A DNA stretch of 64,000 nucleotides from Bdellovibrionales bacterium (GTDB taxonomy: Bacteria; Bdellovibrionota; Bdellovibrionia; Bdellovibrionales; Bdellovibrionaceae). The stretch lies in contig JADJOV010000002.1 in assembly GCA_016713585.1 (NCBI GenBank), positions 186,001-250,000 on the forward strand, given 5' to 3'. The notes under the pieces are model-generated. The model did no database searches and was not told the DNA's origin. It saw nothing but the letters and a program-made list of their open reading frames with translations. Positions 28,157 through 37,849 of the stretch are shown here, one piece after another. Position numbers and translations under genes: made by a program. Every line of letters starts with the position of its first letter. Positions within the stretch are counted from its first letter, which is position 1.

Positions 28157-29028
28157 TCGGTGTCATCGGTGGATCTGGATTTGAAAAATTCGAAGAATTT
28201 GAATTGATCGGCGAAATTTCTCGCGATACCCCCTTTGGAAAGGCTGCCTCTGGCTTCAAAAAGGTAAAAGTTCAGGGAATTGAATTTCTATTTATGTCCC
28301 GCCACGGGGAACACCATGAACATTTGCCGACCGAGGTCAACTACCGCGCAAATATTTTTGCTATGAAGGCCCAAGGGGCTCAAGCCCTGGTTTCGTTTTC
28401 AGCCGTTGGAAGCCTGGCTCAGGCATTAAAGCCCGGGGACTTAGTCGTTCCTTCTCAATACATCGATCGCACAAAATCACTGCGCCATCACACGTTTTTG
28501 GGACAAGGATTGATTGGTCACGCGTCACTCGCAAAACCGACCTGTGAAATTATGGCTGAAGGAATTCGTCCCATGGCACAGGCACTTTCTGCCCGCCCGA
28601 ATGAATCGATCCAACCTTTTGATGTTCATTTTTCGAAAACCTATATCTGTATCGAAGGTCCAAATTTTTCAACAAAGGCCGAATCCCTCACCTATCGCCA
28701 AATGGGCGCTGATATTGTTGGCATGACAAATTTTCCCGAATACGCCTTGGCCCGCGAAGCCGGCTTGCCATATCTACCCTGCTGTTGGGTGACCGACTAT
28801 GATTGCTGGGACGACAATATACCCCATGTCACAGTTCAAGAAGTCATACGGGTTATGCGACTAAATAATAGCAAAGCCTTCAGCCTCCTTAAAGAAATTC
28901 TTCGCGCAGGCCCTGCCCTCTGGCAGGGAAGCCTCGCTCCCGAGGCGGGCCTACGAACCAGTCTATTTATGCCCCTCGAGGCTGTGCCCACCGATAAACG
29001 AAAATGGCTTGATGTCCTGATGAGATGA
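28153..29028 (+). CDS. mtnP: S-methyl-5'-thioadenosine phosphorylase MtnP
   Basis: This enzyme phosphorolyses methylthioadenosine, a polyamine or SAM by-product, to adenine and methylthioribose 1-phosphate, the substrate of MtnA. Motifs: IGVIGGSGFEKFEEF, SRHGEHHEHLPTEVNYRANI, TYICIEGPNFSTKAES, and GMTNFPEYALAREAGLPYLP. The purine site contains DYDCWDD. It is the last gene of the aldolase-mtnA-mtnP operon. The nearby agmatinase could feed polyamine synthesis, a source of methylthioadenosine. Confidence 0.93.
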   Translation: MIGVIGGSGFEKFEEFELIGEISRDTPFGKAASGFKKVKVQGIEFLFMSRHGEHHEHLPTEVNYRANIFAMKAQGAQALVSFSAVGSLAQALKPGDLVVPSQYIDRTKSLRHHTFLGQGLIGHASLAKPTCEIMAEGIRPMAQALSARPNESIQPFDVHFSKTYICIEGPNFSTKAESLTYRQMGADIVGMTNFPEYALAREAGLPYLPCCWVTDYDCWDDNIPHVTVQEVIRVMRLNNSKAFSLLKEILRAGPALWQGSLAPEAGLRTSLFMPLEAVPTDKRKWLDVLMR

Positions 29029-29077
29029 CACTACAGTTTAATCTGGTTTCCCAACGGAACTTACTAAGGAAAACCAT

Positions 29078-29491
29078 ATGGCCAATCCGGACGTTCGATG
29101 GCATCAGAGATTTCAAAATTTTGTTATGGCCCTTTCTCAACTTGAGATGGCCGGACAATTGGCACAGACACGGCAGTTATCAGAGCTCGAAAAACAAGGT
29201 CTGATTCAGGTCTTTGAGTTTACACACGAACTTGCCTGGAATGTTTTGAAGGATTATTTTGAGTATCAAGGAAACCCATCCATTACTGGATCCCGGGACG
29301 CATCCAGAGAGGCTTTCCAAAATGGCTTGGTTTCAAAAGGCGAAGTTTGGATGGAGATGATTAAAAGCCGCAATAAAACTTCCCACACTTATAATAGGAA
29401 AATTGCGGATGAGATTGTTGAAAAAATCCTAACTGAATATATTTCGGCTTTTGGAGAATTTAACGACAAGATGAACGTTTATGATAGATAA
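29078..29491 (+). CDS. HI0074-type nucleotidyltransferase-associated HEPN protein
   Basis: An all-helical protein of 137 residues: QVFEFTHELAWNVLKDYFEY, then DASREAFQNGLVSKGEVWMEM and the HEPN-like RNKTSHTYNRKIA. These are the conserved parts of the HI0074 family, usually encoded next to a small MNT nucleotidyltransferase (HI0073) as a toxin-antitoxin-like pair. An AAGGA site precedes the ATG. No full nucleotidyltransferase follows. Only a 21-codon frame (29481-29546) overlaps its end. Confidence 0.82.
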   Translation: MANPDVRWHQRFQNFVMALSQLEMAGQLAQTRQLSELEKQGLIQVFEFTHELAWNVLKDYFEYQGNPSITGSRDASREAFQNGLVSKGEVWMEMIKSRNKTSHTYNRKIADEIVEKILTEYISAFGEFNDKMNVYDR

Positions 29492-29546
29492 TCAGAATCT
29501 CATTGATCATATCCAACGAGTCGGGGTTGTGTTCTACTCCAAGTGA
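29481..29546 (+). CDS. Very short frame after the HEPN gene, possible partner remnant
   Basis: ATG at 29481 overlaps the HEPN stop and opens 21 codons (MIDNQNLIDHIQRVGVVFYS, then Lys). In HEPN/MNT pairs the nucleotidyltransferase often begins at this position, but no GSxxxGD motif is readable. It may be the truncated start of the lost partner or a chance frame. Confidence 0.25.
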   Translation: MIDNQNLIDHIQRVGVVFYSK

Positions 29547-29573
29547 GCGGTGAGGACTCGTGCCATAATCATT

Positions 29574-31584
29574 TTAGGCCTTCAATTTACGGACCGCCGC
29601 AACAACAGCCTCTGAATCTATCCCATGTTGGCGATAAAGATCGATCGCGTTGTAGGCACTTTGTCCAAACTGCCCAAGCACGCCAAGCGAAGAAATCTTA
29701 ACTTGGTGACCCTTCAAGAGAAGCTGATGGGATAAATACGCCCCGTAGCCACCAATTAATTGATGGTCCTCCAGCGTGACTAAGCAGCCCTTTGTTTTTT
29801 CCAAAATTGGTTTAAAAGTGGCCTCATCAAAATGATTTAAACAACTACTGTTTATAACAACCACCCCATAGCCTTGAGTGCGAAGGACTTCGGCCGCCTT
29901 CAACGCTTGTGGCACCAAAGAACCCCAGGTCACTAGGGCCACACTCTTTGACGGCGTCGTGGCGTGGTCAACCAAGACCTGAGCTTGCCGCAATTTGTAG
30001 GTCGTTCCTCCGTAAGATTTAGGAAAGTTTTCTCTTCCCAGAAAAAATACATAGGAATCTGTAGTCTTCCCTTGTTTGCGATTTTCCGAAAACTCACGCA
30101 CTGCCTGCCCAACCAAAGCTTCTGCCTCGTCGCTACATCCTAGGCCGTAAACCTGTACATGGGGAATCGAAGAAACCATGGCAAAATAGCTCAACGCCTG
30201 ATGAGACGCCCCGTCTGCGGCATCTTGAAAACCCGTGTGGGAAAATATTCCAATCACTGGGGCTTGAGACAAAGACGCCATCGTCAATGGCAAGGCACCT
30301 TTAGTCACCCCAAATTGCGCGAAAGTATCAACAACAGGGATATAACCTGCTTTTGAAAACCCGGCCGCTGTCGAGATCATATTGCTCTCAGCCACACCCA
30401 CATCAAAAGAAGCCTGCGGAAATTCCTTTCGAAATTCAGCCACACCTGTCGAACCAGGCAGATCAGAGGTGATTGAAACAATTGGAAAACCATCCCGACG
30501 ACCCTTGATAAGAGCTGCTGCCACACCTTTTTGAATTTTTTCGCCGGTATCTTTGATGGCTGAAGTCTTTATGACCTGCTCTTGCTGAACAAGCTCGGCA
30601 ATCCAATTTTTAAACAAATCCGGAAAAGGCCCACGATAGATCTCAGTCAAAAATTCTGTCAGCTCAGTCGGACTCTTCAATGGAAAACCATGCCCACCAG
30701 AAGCAGATTCCTCAGATTTCTTATGCCCGTAGCCTTTGATTGTCCGCGCATGAATTGCCACAGGCTGCTGCGGATTCGCCAGAGCCCTTGTCGTAGCTTC
30801 CGCAATCACATCATAGCATTTTTGAAGGTTATGACCATCTTCTAACTCTATCACATGCCAACCCAAGGTTTTTAGAGACTCAAAAGTTGGTGTCATTGAA
30901 AAGCTATCTTTATCAATTCGTCCGTCAATTTTGTATTATTGTCTGTGATTAACAAGACGTAAGGGGCCAGTTTCCCTGCCTTTGCAAAACCCGGAATTGC
31001 CGCAAAGGCCTCTTTAGCTTCACCTTCCATGCTTGCGCCATCAGACAAAACACAAAAAGTCACTCGAGAGATACCTGTGTGAGCGTCCGCCATGGCTAGT
31101 CCTTGGGACTGCGGAAAGGCAGAACCTAGAGGCCCATTACTCAAAAAAACTCCCTGCGGAAAACAATGAGTTTCTCCATGACCTGTCAGAGGCGATTCAA
31201 TAGATCGAAATTTCTTTAACGAATCCAGAGTCAAGCCCGCCATCTGATAGTTTGCCTTGAGCGCATACAAACCATTTTCACAATGTCCGGCATCGTTAAT
31301 CACATGGAATATTTCGTACCAAGCCTTCTTCTGATTATCGGAGTGATGAAAAACATAGCCATGCAAGGCCGACATCAATTCAGCAAGGGCCGCGGGACCC
31401 CCATAATGGCAGGCGGCTCCACCAAGAACGGCCCCATGTCCATAAGGGAAATCAAAGCCCGGCTTGCGCGCGGATCTGCAACTTTAATTTCAGCCCCATT
31501 TGCAGTTTTCACTGTAGTTGCAAACTGAGGCGTTTTGAAAGACTGATCTGCCAATAGATTCGGAATAAGGAGTGGTTGTGTCAT
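29574..31584 (-). CDS. tkt: Transketolase (two frameshifts)
   Basis: A thiamine-diphosphate enzyme of the pentose phosphate pathway. After repair the N-terminal domain reads GGAACHYGGPAALAELMSAL, later SDGASMEGEAKEAFA (the ThDP GDG-like site, here SDG) and NNTKIDGRIDKDSF. The central domain has VGVAESNMISTAAGFSKAGY with the catalytic Glu. The C-terminal domain covers about the last 130 residues. Breaks: 31432-31435 (one C missing) and 30929-30932 (one T missing). Total about 670 residues, as usual. Substrate preference cannot be read from sequence. Confidence 0.88.
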
Positions 31585-31591
31585 GTCTATT

Positions 31592-31649
31592 TAGATCTCA
31601 GTTTTTTTTGGCAGACACAAGAAAAAAGAACTGTTAATTCTGAGATCTA
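31592..31649. promoter_or_regulatory. Inverted repeat TAGATCTCAG/CTGAGATCTA between tkt and add
   Basis: TAGATCTCAG at 31592-31601 and CTGAGATCTA at 31640-31649 are perfect inverted ten-base arms in the divergent intergenic region. Each sits beside one start codon (31584 minus, 31649 plus). It could be a shared operator or a symmetrical translation-initiation element. Confidence 0.4.
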
Positions 31650-32689
31650 TGTCAGATTTCACTTTGCTTTCACCTGCTCAAATTCGCGCCATTCCCAAGG
31701 TTGATCTCCACCGTCATTTGGACTGCTCGATGCGTTGGAGCACCCTCTGTGAACTCGCCCCGGCTTTTGGGTTCGAACTACCGTCGAATCAGGCAGCGCG
31801 TCGCGAGAAATTTTTGGTGACCGAACCCATGGTGGATCTGAATTCCGTACTTCAGAAATTTGGCGCTGCTCAAAAGTTACTTGCGAGTGAGCAAATTCTT
31901 AGTCGCTTGGCCTATGAAGCTTGTGAGGACGCATACAATGATGGAGTGCTTGTCTTAGAGCTTCGCTATGCACCGAATTTTATTAACGATGCTCATCCTC
32001 ATTTGACCTTCGAAAAAATTCATGTGGCCTTTGTCGATGGAATTGAACGTGCCAAGAAAATTTGGCCCATCGCTGTTGGTTTGATCTGTATTATTCAGAA
32101 AACAAAATCCGTGGCCGTGGCCGCAACTGTCATCGATTTTGCTATTGATCATAGAGAAACTTTTATTGGGGTTGATTTGGCAGACCCTGAAAATGATTTC
32201 GACCCTCGCCCCATGGCTTCGTTATTTCAGAGAGCAAAGGCTGAGAGCCTTCATATCACAATCCACGCAGGCGAGACTCCCCTCCTTTCTTCACCCGGAT
32301 CAGTTCAAGAGAGCATTGAAATTCTCGGGGCCGAACGGATTGGCCACGGCATTCAAATTATTAGAGATTTGGGCTTGGTAGAATTCGTTAGATTTCGCCG
32401 AATTCCCCTCGAGGTTTGCCCTTGGAGCAATTATTTAACCCAAGCCTTTCCTCGCCTGGAAGATCACCCGCTCCGAATCCTTTGGAATGCTGGAGTCCTT
32501 CTCACTCTCAATTCTGATGATCCCGGGATCTTCGATAGTCGACTCAGCGATGAGTATGAAATTGCTCAACGTTATCACCAATTTGGTTTATCAGAATTCA
32601 CAAGAGCTAATGACGTGGCAGCCGCTGCCAGCTTTATTCCTGTGCAAGAGCGGCAAAAGGTTTGGCCGCGCCAGATCCTCTCGAATTGA
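31649..32689 (+). CDS. add: Adenosine deaminase
   Basis: This enzyme deaminates adenosine or a related aminopurine. The zinc site is complete: KVDLHRHLDCS (HxH), ITIHAGE (His-Ala-Gly-Glu), AERIGHGIQI and TLNSDDPGIF. At 346 residues it has normal length. The last ten codons (KVWPRQILSN) may reflect a late frame slip, because the neighbouring frame continues APDPLELTKNAS to a TAG at 32707-32709. It is divergent from transketolase. Purine salvage fits the mtn operon upstream. Adenine deaminase activity is a possible alternative. Confidence 0.9.
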   Translation: MSDFTLLSPAQIRAIPKVDLHRHLDCSMRWSTLCELAPAFGFELPSNQAARREKFLVTEPMVDLNSVLQKFGAAQKLLASEQILSRLAYEACEDAYNDGVLVLELRYAPNFINDAHPHLTFEKIHVAFVDGIERAKKIWPIAVGLICIIQKTKSVAVAATVIDFAIDHRETFIGVDLADPENDFDPRPMASLFQRAKAESLHITIHAGETPLLSSPGSVQESIEILGAERIGHGIQIIRDLGLVEFVRFRRIPLEVCPWSNYLTQAFPRLEDHPLRILWNAGVLLTLNSDDPGIFDSRLSDEYEIAQRYHQFGLSEFTRANDVAAAASFIPVQERQKVWPRQILSN

Positions 32690-32794
32690 CAAAAAACGCT
32701 TCCTATTAGAATTTTTTATAGTGACCACTCAAAAAATCGTCTTGTGTGAAACCCGCTCCCTGAGTGTATAAGCAGGAACGGGTCCTGAGACCTG

Positions 32795-33775
32795 ATGAAA
32801 AGAAAATCAATTAAAATGGGGGAAATCGTGAATTCAGACACTTCTTGTAGTTTTTTCAAACTGCGCACCGTAGTTTTTGCTATTTCTTTCATTGCCTCTG
32901 CATTGATTTCATCCTGCACCCCCTCAAGAGAACCTGCTAACGTCAATTCAGTTGATGTTGGCGACACTGATAGTTCACCTTCAGGAATTATAGGTGGAAC
33001 CCTCGTCAGGGCGAACGAGCCCATCAGCAACAGTATTGTTGCTATTGTGGATACTGCCGGAGGGAGTGTTTGCACAGGCTCACTCATTGCTGAAGGCGTT
33101 GTGCTGAGTGCAGCTCACTGTATTGGCAGAGATCCAAAAGCAATGATAATTATTTTTCTGTCAATGCTGAGGAAGTTCTAGCCTCTGCTGATTCCCTTGC
33201 TGGTTGGTTGAAGAATCCGAAAGTTCGACGAGTCCAATCAGCCCTTGTCTCCTCAATCTGGATTGCTCGGGAAAAGGCCCTGCAGGCTCGCTTTATTGCA
33301 AATAATCGTCAACCTATAACACTCACTGAAGCTGAGACAAAAAATACTGGCGATATTTCTGTTCTCAACTTTTCTGGAAAGACGCCAGCCGGTTACGCGC
33401 CCGCTAAGTTTTTGCCTGACGCCTCACTTCTTAAAAATGGTGCAACCGTGACTTTAGCAGGATATGGATTCACTGATGGTCCAAAGAAATCTGGAACAAC
33501 AGAACTCCGCGAGGTTCAGGTGCAGATTCATGATGTCAGCTACAGTCAGACAGAAATAACTCTGGATCAGAACCACGGGAAAGGCGCCTGCCATGAGATT
33601 CCGGAGGTCCTGCCTACCTCAATGGAATGGACAAGAGTATCTTTGGGGGATCACAAGTCGTGGCGTTGACGACATAAATGATCACTGTTCTACCTATTCC
33701 GCGTACACGAACGCGTTAGCTTATTCTGAGACTATTCAGAAATCGGTTCACATGTTCACACAAAGCGGAAATTGA
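32795..33775 (+). CDS. Trypsin-like serine protease lipoprotein (three frameshifts)
   Basis: A secreted S1-family protease. The leader ends in a lipobox (SALISSC) near residue 41, and IIGG is the classic activation site. Catalytic His is in LSAAHC, Asp in GDISVLNF, and Ser in GDSGG after repair. Breaks: 33136-33139 (one A missing), 33595 (one G missing, restoring CHGDSGGPAYLNG), and 33645-33649 (one G missing, restoring FGGITSRGV). The end SAYTNALAYSETIQ matches the S1 C-terminal helix. Predatory Bdellovibrio-like bacteria encode many such proteases. Confidence 0.82.
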
Positions 33776-33800
33776 ACAATCCATCGTTAATTTTTTGATC

Positions 33801-34334
33801 TCACTCAAGAATCAAAGGAGTCAGGCCGCATTCAAATTCCCTGGCTCGCCTCAATTTTTCGTCGAGGGCTGCGAGCTCAAGACTCAATTTCTGACCTTGA
33901 TCATTAAGTTCGTTAATTCGTTTTAGTATCGAGTCTTCATCCCCACCGGCAAGCCTGACTGATTCGAGTTTGGAAGAGTTCAGTCCAATCTCTTTATTAA
34001 TTGACTCAATTTTTTGATTCATTTTGCGGCGATCTTGACTCAAGGCCCGAATCAAATCTTTGGTTTGACTCAAAGACATCAATTCGAATTGCTTCTGGTC
34101 AAAGTCGCCCTCTATTTGAGGGCGGTCCCGCTTAAGACTATCCCAAAACAAAGACCACTCGTTTAACAATGAGGATCTTTCCTCACCAATCGACTCAATT
34201 TTCGAGGTGGTGGCCGTTTCAATTCTTGGACCGTTTCTATTATCATTTCGCGTTTCACTATTAGTATCAATTCGACTAGTATCAATTCGACTATCAATTC
34301 GAGTATCAACTTCAACTTCCGTATCATACTCCAT
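33801..34334 (-). CDS. Coiled-coil protein with repetitive Arg-Ile-Asp N-terminus
   Basis: A 177-residue cytoplasmic protein with no recognised family. Residues 10-24 repeat the unit (S)RID(T) (TRIDSRIDTSRIDTN), encoded by near-identical 12 to 15-base repeats. The rest is charged and helical with heptads (QKIESINKEIGLNSSKLESV, then ELNDQGQKLSLELAALDEKL). No membrane segment or signal. It stands alone between the protease and ribD. Confidence 0.6.
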   Translation of the reverse strand: MEYDTEVEVDTRIDSRIDTSRIDTNSETRNDNRNGPRIETATTSKIESIGEERSSLLNEWSLFWDSLKRDRPQIEGDFDQKQFELMSLSQTKDLIRALSQDRRKMNQKIESINKEIGLNSSKLESVRLAGGDEDSILKRINELNDQGQKLSLELAALDEKLRRAREFECGLTPLILE

Positions 34335-34445
34335 ATTAAATCTGCACTCCTGTTACCGAACCAAATGATAGCATAAAAATTGATCAGGGTTGAAGTGGTC
34401 TGGCCGCATTAATTTACGGCGCACTGTTGCAATTACACAAAATCA

Positions 34446-35609
34446 CTATGTTAGCCGACCCGTGGTCATCCAATTGTCGCCAAAGGTCCTGATTTTGATC
34501 TGAGAGAGCTCTAGGCGCGTCGCCATTGATTCAGTTCGCAGGGTCGAGGTCCAAGACAAGCCCCCTCGTGTTCCCAAAACAACGGGTGCTGAAAACAAGG
34601 TGAGTCTATTCACTAAACCTTTCTCTAGAAGTGAGCTTGCCAACCGAGCCCCCCCCTCAACAAAAACAGATCTCACCCCGACTGCCCACAGACTTTCCAA
34701 CATGTTTCCAAGATCTAGGTGCGAGCCGTGCTGATCCAAGGTTTCCTTGATTCTAAGTATATTAGGCCCTTTCTCAGCCACCCAGTCAGGAATCTTTGTC
34801 TGAATGCCGACGCACCAAAAAATATTTTCCCTGGAATGAACCTGTGAGAGCTGCAGCTCATGAAATCGGGCAAGCTGAACCCCGTGAGTATCGATAATAA
34901 CAACTCTCTTTTCGATTCGCCCGAGATCTGGATCCAAACGAATATTCAATTTAGGATTATCGTTGGCAACGGTTCCCGAACCCACCAAAATTGCGTCAGC
35001 TTGAGCCCTGAGCATATGAGAATAGTTGCGTGAGGCCTCATTTGTAATCCACTGACTCTCGCCACTCTCAAGAGCGATGACTCCATCTAAACTTGCAGCC
35101 AGTTTCAAGGTCACGAAAACTTTCCTCTGGCGAAAATTCCAGAGGAAAACCTCACAGACCTCTTCGAGATCATTCAACAGCTCCTTGTTTGATTCACTTT
35201 GACGCTCAGTCTGAATCCCTGCATCTTTCAAAATTTGTTCTCCCTGTCCACTCACCAAGGGGTTTGGATCAACCAATCCAAAAGTAACCTTAGCGATTCC
35301 TGTGCGAGCCAGCATCTTTGCACAGGACGGAGTTTTTCCTTCGTGAGCGCAAGGTTCCAAAGTGACAAAAAGATGGGCCCCACTCAACTCTGTCGCACTG
35401 AGATCACGAAGAGCATTTACTTCCGCGTGAGGGCCTCCATAAAATTCGTGATGCCCCTTAGAAAGAAAACATCCTTTGGAATCAAGAACGACACATCCCA
35501 CGGGCGGATTAGGGCTCACATGGATCAGACCCTGACGAGCTTCTGAAATTGCCAAACTCATGGCTTCTATATCAGTCAGTGGCTGACCGCGCTTTATTTG
35601 GTCATCCAT
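34446..35609 (-). CDS. ribD: Riboflavin biosynthesis protein RibD (deaminase/reductase)
   Basis: A bifunctional enzyme for two riboflavin steps. The deaminase domain covers about residues 15-150 with GGPHAEVNAL (zinc His and catalytic Glu) and TLEPCAHEGKTPSC (zinc cysteines). The reductase domain follows (VTLKLAASLDGVIALESGES, WITNEASRNYSHMLRAQADA, SVFVEGGARLASSLL). ATG 35609 is preferred to TTG 35618. Its start overlaps the end of hmgA by 16 bases, so it is probably the last gene of that transcription unit. No ribE or ribBA is in the window. Confidence 0.92.
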   Translation of the reverse strand: MDDQIKRGQPLTDIEAMSLAISEARQGLIHVSPNPPVGCVVLDSKGCFLSKGHHEFYGGPHAEVNALRDLSATELSGAHLFVTLEPCAHEGKTPSCAKMLARTGIAKVTFGLVDPNPLVSGQGEQILKDAGIQTERQSESNKELLNDLEEVCEVFLWNFRQRKVFVTLKLAASLDGVIALESGESQWITNEASRNYSHMLRAQADAILVGSGTVANDNPKLNIRLDPDLGRIEKRVVIIDTHGVQLARFHELQLSQVHSRENIFWCVGIQTKIPDWVAEKGPNILRIKETLDQHGSHLDLGNMLESLWAVGVRSVFVEGGARLASSLLEKGLVNRLTLFSAPVVLGTRGGLSWTSTLRTESMATRLELSQIKIRTFGDNWMTTGRLT

Positions 35610-36701
35610 GATTTCCAATATTCGGCGTTTTCAATACCACCCAGTGAAGGGTCGATTTGTAGTGGTTGCCAAGTATCAACCATGACCGCGACTTCGTCGG
35701 TGTGGGTCCTCGTTGAAATATTTTTTGTCGCTTTTGGATGAGGTCCGTGAGGAAATCCTGCGGGGTGAAAGGTTAGCATTCCCAGTGCAAATTATCACGA
35801 CTGAAAAAGTTTCCATCGTGGTAAAACAGAACTTCATCATAATCGATGTTTTGATGATAGAAGGGAACCTTTAGAGCATCACTATCGGTCTCAAGTGGGC
35901 GGGGCAGAAAAGTGCAGACGACAAATCCGCGCGCCACAAAAGTTGAATGCACCGAAGGAGGCAAGTGAACTCGATGACTGTTAATGGGCATCAAATCATC
36001 AATGTGCAATGTGAAGGGAAAGTAATCGCCCTTCCAGCCAATTGTATCGTAGATACACTCGGAATACGAAAAAACTGTCATTTGATCCGCTCGTCGAACA
36101 GTCACTGACAAAATGTTCATTTTTAGTTTTTTCTTTAATGTCTGCATTTCCTCTAAGTTTGGAGTTCCAAAGGAGGCCTGATCATAAAACCCATTACGCC
36201 CGAGCATCCCACGGTCTGGCTCAGAATATTGACTGCCCCTGGACTCAATTACCAAAAATTGAGTTTCCTCTGTTGCCAAAAACGTATGGGTTACACATTT
36301 TGGCAAACAGATATAGCTACCTTTTTTTATAGCGTAGAAGTCCATACTCTGTCAGAACCTGGCCCTCGCCGCGATGGCAAAAATACAAGTATCCCCATCT
36401 GCATTTCTAAATCCTCGGCTTGATCTGAACTTGTTGGCCTCAGCCAATAATTGTACAAAACGACTTCAGAATTAAAGAACAGTCTCTTCCATTGACCGAA
36501 GTTTTTCTGATACTCAACCAAATCATACAACCGTGGCTTCAAGGGACCTTCGATATTCGTCCAGCGGGTGCTTGGTTTTGATTTTATAAGATGTGAAACC
36601 TGCCCGAAAAATCCTTTTCGACCCTGCTCTTCTTCAAAACAACCTTCTGGAATCCCTTTATGCCCTTGGGTGGTAAACTTTCCTTGGGAAAATTGAAACA
36701 T
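35594..36701 (-). CDS. hmgA: Homogentisate 1,2-dioxygenase (four frameshifts)
   Basis: This is the ring-opening iron dioxygenase of tyrosine degradation. Repaired segments read MFQFSQGKFTTQGHKGIPEG, ENADGDTCIFCHRGEGQVL, then YICLPKCVTHTFLATEETQF and MLTFHPAGFPHGPHP. The cupin core with His/Glu iron ligands is the C-terminal half. Breaks are at 36404-36406 (one T missing), 36379-36383 (one A missing), 36322-36328 (one T too many) and 35781-35783 (one C missing). The start overlaps the hppD stop (TAATG), so both steps are coupled. Confidence 0.83.
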
Positions 36702-37776
36702 TATAAATACCCTCGTTCTCGCTGGTCCTGCTCCATGGCATCAAAAAGTGCCTGAAAATTACCTTCGCCAAAGCCAAAATGATTTCGCCGCTGAATAATT
36801 TCATAAAAAATCGGTCCGATCACATTTTTTGTAAAAATCTGAAGAAGATAACCGTCATGATCACCATCAACCAAAACAGCATTTGTTTCAAGTCGATCCA
36901 CGTCCTCAAGAACATTTGGCAAACGATCTTTCAGCGCCGCATAGTAGGTTTTTGGAGGAGCCGTCAGGAACTGAACCTGACTATTCTTCATCACTTCTAA
37001 GGTTTGAATTATGTCGTCCGAAATTAAAGCCAAATGCTGAATTCCAGAACCTTGATATTCATCAAGGTATTCTTGAATCTGAGATTTCGTTCCTTTGGGC
37101 TCATTGATCGGAATCGAAAAAGTTCCACAGGGAGAACGCATGACTTTGGAATAAAGGCCGGTGGTTTTTCCCTTGATGTCAAATATTCGAACCTCGCGAA
37201 AATTGAAAATATTCTGATAAAAATCGCACCACTTCTGAAGCTCACCTTCTGGCACATTATTAGTGAAATGATCAACACACTTAAGACCAAAACCTTCATG
37301 GGACAATTCTGATGGGGACAGGTGAAAAATTTCCTGATTTAATTTCTGCGAATTAGCAAGATCCACAAAATAAATCAGCGAATCGCCGATTCCATACACA
37401 GCAGGAAAAGGAGTCGCCCCCTTTTGGTGATCGTTTCCCAAATAGGGTCGAGCCCCTCTCTCAACCGCCAATGCAAAGGCCTGTTCCGCATTGACAACCC
37501 TAAAACCAACCGCACAAATACAGGGACCATGTTTTTGGGCAAACTCACTGGCAAAAGTCTGAGGCTCACAATTCAACAAAAAGCTCATCTGACCTTGACG
37601 AAAAATTTGAATATTTTTCCCATGCATAGAGGCCACAGACTTGAATCCCATTTTTCAAACAATTGGGTCAAAAACCCCTTGTCAGGTCCTGAATATTCAA
37701 CAAACTCAATTCCGCTTAGCCCTATTGGATTCTGCAAACTGACCTGCGATACACCTTGTGATGAAACAACTGACAT
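36701..37776 (-). CDS. hppD: 4-hydroxyphenylpyruvate dioxygenase (one frameshift)
   Basis: This enzyme converts 4-hydroxyphenylpyruvate to homogentisate, the substrate of the next gene. The first vicinal-oxygen-chelate half starts NPIGLSGIEFVEYSGPD. The second half holds the iron ligands: CVDHFTNNV (His), GIQHLALISDDI (His) and LQIFTKNVIGPIFYEIIQR (Glu). A T run at 37651-37655 lacks one base. Repair joins LTQLFEK to MGFKSVASMHGK. The full length is about 357 residues. It is the first gene of the hppD-hmgA-ribD unit. Confidence 0.9.
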
Positions 37777-37849
37777 GAACCCCCCTCTGTCGTTCTTTTT
37801 GTCTTAAAGCTCGATTGTGAACCCAAACTAGTCGCTTCGACCTCAGAAA

